64,000 bases of DNA, taken from Pomacea canaliculata (taxonomy: Eukaryota > Mollusca > Gastropoda > Architaenioglossa > Ampullariidae). Made by a program: the position numbers and the translations under genes. Location of the stretch: positions 8,175,525 through 8,239,524 of the forward strand of contig NC_037593.1 of the NCBI RefSeq assembly GCF_003073045.1, given 5' to 3'. Positions 35,305 through 48,200 of this stretch are shown piece by piece (the first letter of the stretch is position 1; each line of letters begins with the position of its first letter). Below the pieces are notes generated by a model. That model ran no database searches. It worked only from the letters and a program-made list of their open reading frames with translations, and was not told the origin of the DNA.

Positions 35305-38300
35305 GTTAACCGTAAATGATTCATTTGGAATATTTTGCTGAACAGTTAATTATATTTTTCTGCCTTTTTAATTTTTTCATGAGCGTTCAAGTGATTTTTT
35401 TTTTACATTAAGATGCAACTTAATAGCTTTTTCATTTTAAAATCTTAGACAAATATTTACCACAAATTTTTCTTATTATCATGGCAATGCACTCCTATGC
35501 CCCTAATTAATTGGTAAGAAAGAGAAAGAAAACCAATACAGTAATGTACAACAGATACTTTCTTAAAATATGACAGTGCAGGATATAAATGCATAATTTA
35601 CTATACTCTTGTTGAGTTGTCTCTCATTACGGCTGTTCAGTGTTTCAAACTTAGAGCAGATACATGTTTTTATAAACTGTTTGCACTTGCAAAAGAGAAG
35701 TTCTTAAATGGTTGTAAAAACTGCATGCCTTCTTGTATATTGCTGCTTGCAAGACTTGGGCAAGTGTGAGGTTTGAAGCACATTATTGAAGTAAAGGAAA
35801 CATAATTTATGTCATATTTAAAAAAATAATTATTTCATTTTATTAATATATAACAAGGAGAGTCGGCGGGGGGTTGACAAGATTTTAGATCAATAGTGAA
35901 TAGTGAAACATTATTTTGGATGAAAATTTAAAAAAAAAAATTTATGGGCATGAATGTAATAGTCTTTTGCTAGAATTTCAATAATAATCATCATGATGAT
36001 GATAGCCACTACATTAGTTTCATTTCATAGAGACTAGTTCACAATCCAAGTCAAATACAGAGACATAGCAAAGACTTGTATTATTACATTATATGCTGAT
36101 ATGCTCTTCTTTAAATTGGAAGCATCCATTTCAGCTTAGTGATTGATTACACTGTTGTCTGCTCTGTCATGTTGCATGTACAATGATTCTTTTAAACTTG
36201 AAGGGGGTTAAGATTTTTTTTTTTTTTAAGTATGCATGAAAGCATTTTAATTCTGTAGTATGATCTACTTCTAAAATATGTTTGCACTTGGCTGAAGCAT
36301 CAGTTTTACTTAGACATTATAGTACAGCATTGTCATATTTTTTTTAAACATTTGAAATCTGTGCTGATGGTATGTTGGTGAAATTATTTTGCTGAAGTTC
36401 TTTCTGTGGGATAAAGCTTAACATTACTGTAACTTCTGAACTGCTCTATACCCATGCTTGATTCAGTCCTTCTTGTTGTAAACCTTATATATTTTAAGTA
36501 TAAATAGAAAATTGTAAAAACTTTAAAAATATTTAAAACAATTTCTACTCTGTTCTTTTGTCAGTACTAAATTTAATTACATCTCCTTAAATTTAACAAA
36601 AATGGCAAACACTTGTCACAGACTTTTCGTTAAATATAATGTTTCTCATAGCACATGATAATGTGTTGGCATTGTGTTCATAAAATTCCACTCTGTTTAT
36701 GTGATAAGCCTCTTATTCAACCAGAGACAAGTCACAGTCTTAGTGTTCATGGATAATGATACATGTAAATGTAGATGTACAAGTTTTTTTAAAATCTGTG
36801 TTGCTTCGTTTCATTTTCTTTAAAATTTACTATAGTTTAATCAAATTTACCAAAAAAAATGTCAACATATTTTGACCTCATGCTTCTGTACAAGTAGCCT
36901 TGTTCCCAGGTTTAACAATTCAAAAGTGTATGCTGCATTGCTGTTTAAAAGCATAAGTTTTTCTTAATGTTGAAATGAAAGCTTTTTTCCCACGAATTAA
37001 CAAGTGGAGACTGTGGAGAAAATAACAATAGTCTTGTCATATATTTTGTAAAACAAGGCTTTGGTCAAGTTTATGCATGCGTTGTCAGGAGTACAGGCAA
37101 ATGAATGGATGGACAGAAGTTATTGTGCAGACATGTATGAATGCAAACATGCATAGATGGGCACAGATGTGTGTATCTGTGCAATCAAAATAGTTTGTTG
37201 TGGATGGGATAGGTTTTGCAGAAATTGGTCTAAGTTTTAACTCTATTCAGTTGATTATTTATATTTAAAAAACATAATTTACTCAGTGGTTTAGCAAGAC
37301 TTTATGAACTGTAAAGTGTAAACTACACTTGACTGTGTAGTAAATGGCAACTTGTGACCACCATTATGTTTTATGGAAAATTTGTTTGTTGACACATACC
37401 TCCATCTTCCATGCTACATTGCTTTAAGCTATGAGCAAAATGACAGAGTGTTGCAAAAAACACCATGGGACAGTTGTTCAAGATTAAAGTTTGTTTTGTT
37501 GGCATGATACAGTTGAATCATTTTGAGAGTTACTGTTAAACTGTGAATAAAATTTTAAGTCATTAAAAGAATCATTAAAATTGTAAAAAAAAAATGCATC
37601 CTCTCAAATATGTTATACCCCTTTCCCTCCTTCCAGAATTTCTTTGCTGTTGATGTTTCAATATTCTAGGGAATAAATTTTTCAACTGTGAATATTGTTC
37701 ATCTCATTATGGCAGAAGTGTGAATAAATTAAGTGAATGCCAAGGCAGAAAAATTAAATATAATTTTACCCAGTTTAGACAATTCATGTCACAGACGGGT
37801 GACATGGAATGCAAGTGGATGCATGAGTCAACACGGCGCAGGCAGGTCGAGCTGCACGTGTTAAATTTGTAATCAAAGTTTAGAAGGGGATAGGGAATGA
37901 TCACATATGGGGGAGTGGAAGATGCGTTTTCCACTTTTTGTGAGGAGAGGGGGTGAGCATAGGATTTTGTACAACTTATTTGAATTTTCTTTTTTTTAAA
38001 TGTGGATTTTGCATACTAATTCATTTTATAATTTATTAATAGGCAAGCAACTAACCTTAGGAGCAACTGATATGAGAACCGTGAAGGCTTCGCCAAACGA
38101 GCTTTGACGCATTGGATATTATTGGCTGGAGTCTGCATTACAGAGAGAAAGAGGATGCGGTCAACTTCTGTTCCCTAGAGGCGGCGTCTTTCCTTGGGTA
38201 TTCGTGATAAGTATATTTGTTGATTCATAAAACGTCAGTCCCCAGTGAGGACTGCAAATATTTTGCAACTGGGGCCAAACCCACCATAAGACTGAGAGAA

Positions 38301-39395
38301 TCATCGGTAGGTGGACTTCCCGCACAGTGCACCATTCGGCAAAGTGAAAGAACCCATAAGCTAGAACGATGCCTGTGGAACATTGAGGGGCTGGCAGAGA
38401 GGAATTTTATACCTTTTGGTGCTTCTACATTTGCCTGGAGACCGGTTTGTGTGGCGTGTCGCTTCTCTATAAACAACCATATATCTAAACTTTTTCTAGG
38501 CGTTTGAGCTGATTACTACACTCTGCTTTAATTGCGGTTAGCGGCGTACTCTGCATCCGGCTCCAGCTTTATCGCTGCAACCACGGACGTGGACCAAGTA
38601 CGTGCTGTAAGTGTTTAATGACAGCGTTATCGCGTGTCCTCAATAGCAGACGGATGAACGTACGTGTCGAAGGCACGACTAAGAGCGATAAAAAACCAGG
38701 ATGAACGACCTTTCACCTCATCTTGTCGCTCCCGTATGTCGTCACACAGTCTCTTTGAGCGGCAACCGTGAAATCTATGTACACGAAATATGAGCCAAGT
38801 AATCTAGCTATTTGCATGTATGTTCATCCACATCGATCTTTCGTCTACTCAGAACGCATATGATATATAGTTTACCGCAGAGTTTTCGAGTTTTCTTGTG
38901 GCTGGCACCACTGACCTACTGAGCTACCTCCCCTGGGAAGTAATCACGCAAGTTCATGTTCTGTCGCCGGCGTGTTAAACTGTCGCTAGATTTCATTTGA
39001 AGGATTTCCCCGAATCAGAAAGAAGAGGCGTGCACCAGCTAGTGAGCAGTTATTTTTGAGTTAAAATCTCTACACAGCATTTATTCGCTGATGGCATTAT
39101 ATCTGCATGCACTCGAAATTGTCTCCCTTTTGAGGGAACCCTGCTTTATAATTGCTCCTTAGATGAGTTTGACCCAGTTTAGTCGCTGAAGGAGGTATCC
39201 TGTGTTCACACATACAAATGTGCTAAGTGCATGTTGCATTAATCTAGTAATGTGGCCTTTGACCTCATTATAATGTGTTTTAAAAATAAATAAAGGTTTG
39301 TTTAAACGTCAAATTAAGTTGCCCAGCTTTCCAGATACCTATACTTGTGCACAAGATGTTTAAAGGTATTTTCTGTTACAGGTATAACGAGGAAA
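35305..39395. other. intergenic stretch between DNTTIP1 and the dehydrogenase gene
   Basis: No gene recognised. AATAAA at 37546-37551 is a possible distal poly(A) signal, which would imply a very long DNTTIP1 3' UTR. The segment at 38050-38700 is less AT-rich and open in short frames, but no product is recognisable. It may be promoter-proximal DNA of the next gene. Confidence 0.4.
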
Positions 39396-42300
39396 ATGCG
39401 TTTATCGCCTAAGCTTTGTGGTAAGTCAATATGTGTGCGCACGCGCGTACTTGTATCTGTGGGAGGGAAAGAGAAAGTCAGTTTTATGTGTAGGCACATC
39501 CATCAGGCGTACAGGTGTGGAAGACACTTGAAGTGCTGAAGGTGCCAGTCCACACAACTGCCAAAAATAAATAAAAGTCCTCAACACTGCAAGATTATAT
39601 CTTTGAAACTGTACCTTATCAACTGCTCATTTTCACATCACATTAGTCACAATAATAAAGTCCAATAATCAAAATAATGCATTCCAAAAAGTCAAGTATA
39701 ATTTATGATCGGTTAATTTGTTTATTCATGGTAGCAAGCCTGGCCGGTCGTGTTGCATTGGTAACAGGATCCACCAGTGGTATTGGCTTGGGGATTGCAG
39801 AGAGTCTAGCCAAAAGAGGATGTGATGTCATCTTACATGGATTGTGTGGACCTGGGGAAATGATAAATTCCAAAACTGTTATTGAAGGGTACTCTGACCT
39901 CTGCCTTTTTTTTTTTTTTTTTTTTAATATTACTGATGCCTAATTTCCATCAAAATAGCTCATTGGTATCATCTTCCAGCTCATGAAAGTATGAGAAATG
40001 TGTGTGTGTGTAGGAGAAAGTGAGATTAACAGTGAATGAATGACTGTATACCCATGCATATTATAATTTGTTGATATCAGTAAATTCTGTTTATAAGAGG
40101 AAAAATCTCTCTATATACTGTATATATATATATTCATCACAATGTAAAAAGTGTGTTCTTATATTCTTCCTGTATATTGAAATGGCTAATTCATTGCATC
40201 TTTACCATTGCCTTACATGAACAGTTCATTTATTTGTTCCTCTTTCTGTTGTTTTCCAGTTCTTTCTCTGTTTCAGTGCACTTAGTAAATTTATAGTGCA
40301 ATGATTAATTTATACTTTTCTGTTACTGCTCTTTGTCAGTCATAAAGTTCGGACTCATTTTGAAGATCATGACCTTTCTGATGCTTCTGAAGTCTATAAG
40401 ATGGCTGATTCAATCGTTAAGGCATTTCCCAATGGCATAGACATCCTTGTAAACAATGCAGGTAATAACCTCAGGTTAACATCTATTGAATATTATATTC
40501 ATGTATTGCATATCTAATATAGTTTGGATCTTGACAATAGTTTGTCACATTTCATCACTTTAGACTAAACAAATCACTTTCATAAAAATAAATTTATTAA
40601 TTTTTTTACATAAGAAAAGATTTTATTAAAAAGATATGTTACATTCTGTTCTAAGATCTAAATAGTTAATTTACTGAGAAGTAATACTAGTGATTTATCC
40701 TTCTCAAAGGGTTCCAGAGTGTGAGTGAAGTGACCTCATTTTCTGTGGAGATCTGGCAGAAAATGCTGGGTGTTCACCTTACTGCCCCCTTTCTCTTGGC
40801 AAAACAATTTCTGCCTTCCATGATATCTAAAGGTGACATTTATTTTGTGGTTGTAAGTGTTGTGTGCAAACATAAAATATATGCTATGAGAAGTCATAAT
40901 AATGCTCAGAATTTTTGTGTTGACGTGTTGTTCTATAAATTGGTATATCTACAAGCACACACACACAGTTCTTACCCACACACACACACACTTCCCCCAA
41001 ACCCCACACACATTTATTTTGCCTAATCCCCCAAACTAACTTCATTGTAAAATGTGAAACTATGACAGTGACAAGTACAGCTAAGGATGAAATAATTGAA
41101 CACCTACAAAACATACTTGTGTGCATCCACCAAACTCACTCTGATGCCATTACTACTCCAGATTAAGATAAGTGGCATTGCTAGTGTCTTTTATGTTCAT
41201 AATTCATAAATTCATGAAAAATGCAGGTTGGGGTCGAATCATAAATGTCTCATCTGTTCATGGACTGGTAGCATCTCCATACAAAGCTGCTTATGTCAGT
41301 GCTAAGCATGGGCTAGTTGGATTCACAAAAGTAAGTGACCAGTAACTGCAAGGTCTGATTTAATATTTTGTAATGTGTCTAACCTATAAGGTGAAAGAGA
41401 AATCCCCATACACTTATGCAATGCACACTCAAAATCAATTTAAGTTTGCTCAGCACAGCTGACGACAGACTGCTATATGTACAGTAGCAGTCAGGCAGCC
41501 CATAGACCATGTAATTTAGTTTTATTATCAATGCAGCTGACACCAACATATCCTTTTCTGAACAACTGTTGATAGCAGTGATATGAGAATGTACATGTGA
41601 TAAGCAATGATGTGCTCTAGAAACTGATGCACTGGAAGACACTTTCTCACATATCTGTAAAATATATATTTCTGCAGGTAGTCGCACTAGAGACAGCTGG
41701 AACAGGAGTAACTTGCAATGCCATTTGTCCTGGATGGGTTGAGACACCATGTAAGGACTGCAAAGGAAGGAGTGAGAAAAGGAATAAAAATAATCTTTAA
41801 GAGGATTATCTACCACTGGGATTTTTGTTCTTGAACTTCTAGAATCAAATATATATATATGCATACACATATTCACATTTATTCACAGACATTCACTTTT
41901 TTTCTTTTTCTATTTTATTTCCTTAGTGTTCATCAAACAGGTTGAAGCAAAGAGTAAAGAACAGAATATTTCCTTTGAAGAAGCGAAGGTAAGCAAAACA
42001 TTATTTTTGTTAATGTTACTAGACTATCAACATTTGCAGTTTGAAACATGAAAAGTACTGGTTATTTTTTTCATACATTCTTTGTCTTCTCATTCTCTCT
42101 CAGCACACACATACATGCAAGTACATTATATTTATACATATATGAACCACTTATATACTGGTTAATTTCCATTTACATGCTGAAGTCAATTTTTTTAGAA
42201 AACAAGTTTTCATCAATGCATCAGTATGCAAAAACTAATTTTAAAAGGCATGGAAAAAAACATTTTGGCCAATGATATAAAACAGTTGCATAAGATTTCA

Positions 42301-43096
42301 GTAAACTTTACATATAAAGAATATTTTAAAGATGGAAATCCAAAGAGTGATTAAAAAAACCCTATAAACTCATTTTCACTATTTCAGATCAATATTTTAT
42401 AGGTGAACTGGTCTTTGTCTGCTAAGGCATTTTGCTCTCCAAGTTGTGCAGAAGAATTTTGTGTATGATCGCTAATTTTGTGACCATTCTTTAAGTTGCT
42501 TTTCATTAAACATCTCTGTTATTTTTAAGCGTCAGATGGTCAACAGTCATGCCACACAGGAACCAGTGAAAGTGGAGCATGTAAGCTTTTAGCTTGAAGA
42601 GGGCTATTGTTGACTGCATTCAACTCTTCATAACAGCAATAAGAGTTAGCACAATTGACTGTAGGATAGAAAACAGGCACTCTACCGATCTGTGTTTATC
42701 TGATACATAGTTTTTATCCAGCATAATTTGTAAATAATTACACAACGTAAAACTCAAATTGTATGCTTCAGTATTTATGAAAAGTAATTGCACCTCTGAT
42801 CTCATAAAACAGACTAGAAACCTGTTCCTTATGTTGCATGACATAAGAAATTATACATCGATTAAAAATGTTCATTAAAGATATGTTACATTAAAAAGAT
42901 AATAAAAATAACCTAATGTATGTATCATTTAATCTTATGATTACAGTATGACTAATTTTTTTATAAGCATTTATTATCAGTCTGTATACATTTGCTTTTT
43001 CAGATTGGAGAATTGGTGGCATTCACATGTTCCCCAGCGTCTGATCAAATCACTGGCTCATGTCTTGTTATTGATGGGGGCTGGACAGCACGTTAG
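39396..43096 (+). CDS. D-3-hydroxybutyrate dehydrogenase, bacterial-type short-chain dehydrogenase
   Basis: Nine exons: 39396-39420, 39735-39888, 40340-40461, 40710-40832, 41227-41330, 41678-41750, 41927-41988, 42530-42580, 43004-43096. The total is 269 codons (268 aa), the usual size for a classical SDR. Motifs: cofactor loop TGSTSGIG (19-26), NNAG (98-101), catalytic Ser151 in INVSSVHG, Tyr164 and Lys168 in YVSAK, and NAICPGWVETPL. VALETAGTGVTCNAICPGWV and the ending VIDGGWTAR are hallmarks of the bacterial BdhA family, which interconverts (R)-3-hydroxybutyrate and acetoacetate with NAD(H). The many introns and the splice sites show it is a nuclear animal gene, not contamination. The 25-nt first exon is weakly supported. 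An in-frame ATG at 39728 (MVASLAGRV) is an alternative start. No convincing targeting peptide was seen. Confidence 0.9.
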
Positions 43097-44301
43097 TTAC
43101 CTGAACTTCATTTCAGCCCACTGTAGACCAATAACCAGTCTATCAATATATTCAGGATCAGTCTGGCATGGACTGCATATCCATTTGCATTTCCTTTCCC
43201 ATTTATAAATTGACCACATTATATAGCCAAATTAGAATATAGGTGTAGTTTTATTGCTGCTAATGTAAAAGGACAGCATAGTGTTTCTAGGCAATGCACT
43301 TAAAATGTATTTTTTAAAGAGCAATGAAAAAGATGTATTTTTTAAAAGTTTTAATAAAGTTTTTCGGTCACAGTTTTTACAAAGTTATTATTGGCAGAAA
43401 TAGCCATCCTTGTTGAATAAAATATCTCTATGTTTACTATGTTAATTTGACTGAAATATAAATATATTTGCTGGTAACTTGTGCATTTTTTCATAGCATG
43501 ATAGGATTTATTCATTTAGGATATAGGATTTAGAGACTTTCAGTGCTATTACAGGTTTATGCAATTTGATTGAAACGGTGCTCACACTTTTTTAAAATAG
43601 CTCTGACACAAATTATACTGAATGTAGGGATATATAAAAATAGTTATATATTTTATTTTATGGTAAAAGTGTGAGGCAACTTATTGTTATTAGATGTTAA
43701 AGTTCTTACGCACATTTTGAGTGCATGTCAGGTGCATTGCTGGAAATGCTAATTGCAGTACAAAACTGATCGACAATGTGATTAGTAAAATATGAGTTAT
43801 CAGGTAGATGGATTTTTTCATTATATTTTTTCTAACTTCAGTGTTAATTGATTTATGGGTAAATTTTCACCCACTGTGCCAAAATGATCTTCAATGTGTG
43901 CAATATATAATAATTTTATAATTGGTGTGAGCCGTATACTTATTTCAGCATTATTAAAATCTAAATAAATTGACGTGGCAGTCCAAGTTTCTTATTTTTG
44001 TACTTGATTTTTTCTTAGGTATAGTTTTGCTAAGCTGCAGTACGTTATAGATGAGGATGACTGAAGGAATGGCAAGAAACTCAACTACACATTTTTTGAG
44101 TGAAGCGACTTTTCTCCTTTCTAGTTTCAAATACAAGGACATGTAGGCCATCGAAAATGTCTGCCAATGAACTTAGTTTCAAATCAGTGGTGTCTGCATG
44201 TCTTCTTCAGTTTATTCTTTCTGCATTATCTTTTAAATATCCAAATTTTCTTCGCCACTTGTGTGATATGATGTTTGTTGGGAAAATTATATAGCTTCAA
44301 A
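43097..44301. other. 3' flank of the dehydrogenase gene
   Basis: AT-rich sequence with no open frame of note. It contains the 3' UTR and poly(A) signal of the upstream gene. Confidence 0.6.
43353..43358 (+). terminator. poly(A) signal AATAAA, dehydrogenase gene
   Basis: A canonical AATAAA hexamer lies 257 bases after the stop codon, followed by TTTTTCGGTCACAGTTTTT, a T-rich downstream element. Confidence 0.55.
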
Positions 44302-44309
44302 TCTCAAAG

Positions 44310-44535
44310 TAAGGTGACCAGAAGTTTCGGGAGCGAAAGCGGGACACGTGCCGATGATGGTGTCGTCACCGTCAAAAAACGCCAAAAAAAGTGATTTTTA
44401 AAGACAACCGGGACATTTGATGGACTTGCCAGAAAGCCAGAAAGCGGGACATTGGGCGTCCCGCCCGATATTCAGGCGGGACACGAGGTCAAAAGCGGGA
44501 CTGTCCCGCCAAATGCGGGACGTCTGGTCACCTTA
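44310..44535. mobile_element. hAT MITE with TAAGGTGACCAGA ends
   Basis: The terminal inverted repeats are TAAGGTGACCAGAAGTTTCG and ...GCGGGACGTCTGGTCACCTTA. An exact 8-bp target duplication, tctcaaag, lies at 44302-44309 and 44536-44543. The interior has repeated GCGGGAC motifs and no coding capacity. Confidence 0.88.
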
Positions 44536-45285
44536 TCTCAAAGGCATGCTGGTGTAAAGATGGCTTACAGGTCACTTGTTTTATGTCTCCAGGGCATACA
44601 GGTTTATTGTGGTTTTTCGGTACAAGTCAGCACAATTATGCTATACCTGGAAAAGTTAAAAAGGAATGCATCCATGGGGCAGAAGAATTGAAGGCAAACA
44701 AAACAAAATATATGTATATTCACATATGCCACCCCAAAACACATCCACCTCTGAAAAAAAAATTTTTTTAATCTTATCCTGGCAAATGTGGACGAGATAT
44801 ATGCGTCAAATCAAACTCTATTATAATTATTATCTATACTCAGGGTATGATGAGTAAAGGCATCCAAACATAACAGTTGGGCCAGACAACAACAGAATCA
44901 AATATCAGGTATCATGGGGTATGCCTCGACAACATTATCATCTACTGAAAGTAAACACAACAGTGTTTAAATCCATTACCTCAACACACAACACCATGCA
45001 ACAAACGTTTGACTATTAATTTATTCTATTATTTTAATTAGCACTCTCAGAAATGCCAGTCAACTTTCTCTGTTAACACATAAGACCGATTTCTACATCC
45101 CACCTCCCCTAAAAAGTTCAAAGTTCGTATCATTTATACAGATCTCTGATCTGCGTAATGAACTGTGGGTTCATGCGCATGCGCAGACTATACCCGGAAG
45201 TTTGGTTTTGCTACACGCGCACGCACAGTTTATCTCTGATGTCATCGTGACATTCTTGAAGGGGAATAACTCCGGGGCACAAAAA

Positions 45286-48200
45286 ATGGCGACGCTCGCC
45301 AGGAAGGTTCTTCTTCGGTTGTTGTTTCCTGTCAGTCAACGAAGTGCGTGCAATAGATGTCTGTCCACAAGGTCTGAAATTGCTTTATGACTAATAAATT
45401 GTTTTCTTGTTGATCAAGATATCTCATTTATGTGTTAGCAGACATGTTCGTGACCTCCGTAAACAAAGTCATTTTTGATATTGTCAGTTGAATTTGCAGC
45501 GTTCATAATCATGGCTGAAAGTGGAGAGACTAAAACAATGTTAGAGTTCGACTGCCCAAGAACTGAATTAAGGTAATTAAAACTGAAGATGATTACGGTG
45601 ATGTTACTCTACATTTCAGATTAGCTGAAGTTGGACTGTTGGAGAAACCAAGGGAACACGGAAAATCTTACGAAACGGGACAGGTATTGTTTTAAAAACA
45701 TGCCACAATTTGTTGTATACTACAAAAAGGATTAAAGTGTTTTGGGTAATTTAATTAGCACATTTGAAAAGATATAATTACAGTGAGCATTTATATTGGT
45801 GAAAGATTAACAGTAGCATAACATTATAGTCTAATTATACTGTACATTTTATGATTAGATCAAAATGAAAATAAGGTGTAATATGGTAGCATATTTTTTT
45901 ATTTCAGCTTTTTCTACACAAAATCTTTGGATATAGAGGTATAGTTCTCTTTCCTTGGGTTGCAAGAGTGTATGACAGAGATGTGGCATCAAAGACAGAA
46001 GACAGGTAAAGAAAAAAAAATATGATGCATAAAACATTTTAAACAAATGAATTATATGCTTAGTACATTGAAAGGATAAAAATGGATGGAAATTTCAGAC
46101 ATATTCCTTTTGTTTTCTTTTTCTTGTTCCCTTTTACTGCATCTGCAGATTTGTACAATTCACATATTGACTGTAGGTTTGCGTGATCTTTAGTTTAAAG
46201 ATGTTCCAATGTCCTATGATATAAAATGTCACTTGATACTCAATACATTTATATCAAGGTGAACAACATTAACCTCCTTTAAAACTATGTGTAAAATAGA
46301 TAAACAATTATTTTAGATCTTACCATGAAAAGCTTAGTTAACATACAGCATAAAGCTAAAATCTGTTTCTTCAGTTTTGCAGTTTTATTTTTTGGTTCAT
46401 TTTACTAAAATGTTCAGTGAGAAGATGTTATCCTGAGACTATAAACACAGGCTATGACAATCATTGTCTGCTAAATGCATGCCGAACTTTTACAGTTTTT
46501 TGAATACATGTACTTTGAACTGCATGCACAGTTTTGCTTCGTAAATATTTACATGCAGTCGAACTTCTGTAAGTTGAAATTCTCCCTAAATAGAATTTTA
46601 AACATCAGTTGGTTGGCTTCCCATTAAAGCAATGCATATTCAGTTTCCATAGTTCAAATCAGCCTACCCAAAATCTTCCACAACTTGAATAATTTTAATC
46701 CGTTCAGCATGTGGAAACCATTTGAAAATACTTTGGAAAGTGTAAAATCATGTACTCCTCCCCAATCAACCCTGCACTCCCATATTTTCCTTTCTGTATA
46801 AGAAACATATGTGTGATAAGCGTGACTCCATCCCCGTAGGGTGTCGGAGTGTCTTTAGAAGAGTGACAAGAAATGAACATTTGGTTAAAATTAAATGTCC
46901 ACAGTAAAAAAGTATGCTTTTTTTGACGAACCTCCTAAACTAAAACATTCTGTAACTCGATTTTTTCCATCAGTCCCTTGAAGCTTCGACTTACATATGT
47001 TCGAATGCATTTTTATTGCAAATGCTGTTGTGTAATGTACCTTTGATTCAGTATGCTTGATTCATTTACAAATCAGATCTCATGATGATCAAACCACTTC
47101 TGTTGGCAAAGAAGTCAAGGGTCGCAACCATCTTTACTATCAAGTTCTAATAGATGCCAGAGATTGCCCTCATATTGTGAGTAAACATGTCAGTGTGTAT
47201 GGTGGGATTTGTGTATGTGACAAAGGTGTATATATGCTTATCTGATGGCACATTGGTGCCTTGTATACATTGTCAAAGACACTGGCATACACCTGACTGG
47301 ACATTTGCGCATTCTTTTCGTCACAAACAACTCAGCCTCTATTGTAGACCTGTATACATTTCATGATATTAACGAAATTTTACCCATAAAAATATGCAAT
47401 AGATGTTAAAAATAATTTCCCAGTAAACACTTATCAGTTAATCCTTACTACTATCTAAGATCTTAGATAGTTAAATTTGTCTAAAAAAAAATTCATAGAT
47501 TTTTATAAGAATATTGATGGTACTTTTCTATTTTTCTCCCTTGCTTTACTTCAGAGAGCCCAAACAGAAGCAGTTACCTTCTTGGGAAACCAGGAAAACA
47601 GTAGAGCACTTTATGCTATACCAGGTGTGTTTCTTGAGATTTTTGTTTTCCGGTTGCTGATATGATCTTTAATGTTTTAGAGTTGGTTAAATAATGTTTG
47701 GTCAATCTCAGTAAAAGAGCTTTCTTGAAATTAGATTATTTACGAAACGGAGAATCGTCTGTAGTAACTTTATTTTTTCCTTCTTTTCTCATGACTAGTA
47801 TATGCTAATTGGACAAAATAACAGGCCAAGCATTTTCAGAAGATTATTAACAGGGATGTTTATCATGCAGGTCTGGACTATGTAGCCCACGAGGATCTGC
47901 TGCCATATTCTACAGAAGAAAAAAGTCCTATCCAGCATGAGCTCTTTGATAAGTTTCTCATGCATGACCCAGAAAGTAGTGAGTTCTAATGTTTCTGCTT
48001 GGACTTCTCTCTTGAATGGCTGCAATTAATTGTAAAGGTTCATCTTATCAGCTTCCAACTGGCTGTTGTTTTCTTTCATCTGGAAGTTAAAGAAGTGCAT
48101 TTCCTCTTTAGAAGAAGGAATGCCCAGGCATCATTATGATGTACTACAGAAATAACGTAGAGAATTTTTTTATGTGTCCTTATGTCAGACGTTCCTGTGA

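Noticed and set aside
40965-41012. CA/CCCCA-rich run in dehydrogenase intron 4 as a regulatory element
   Set aside because: A plain CA microsatellite; no evidence for regulation.
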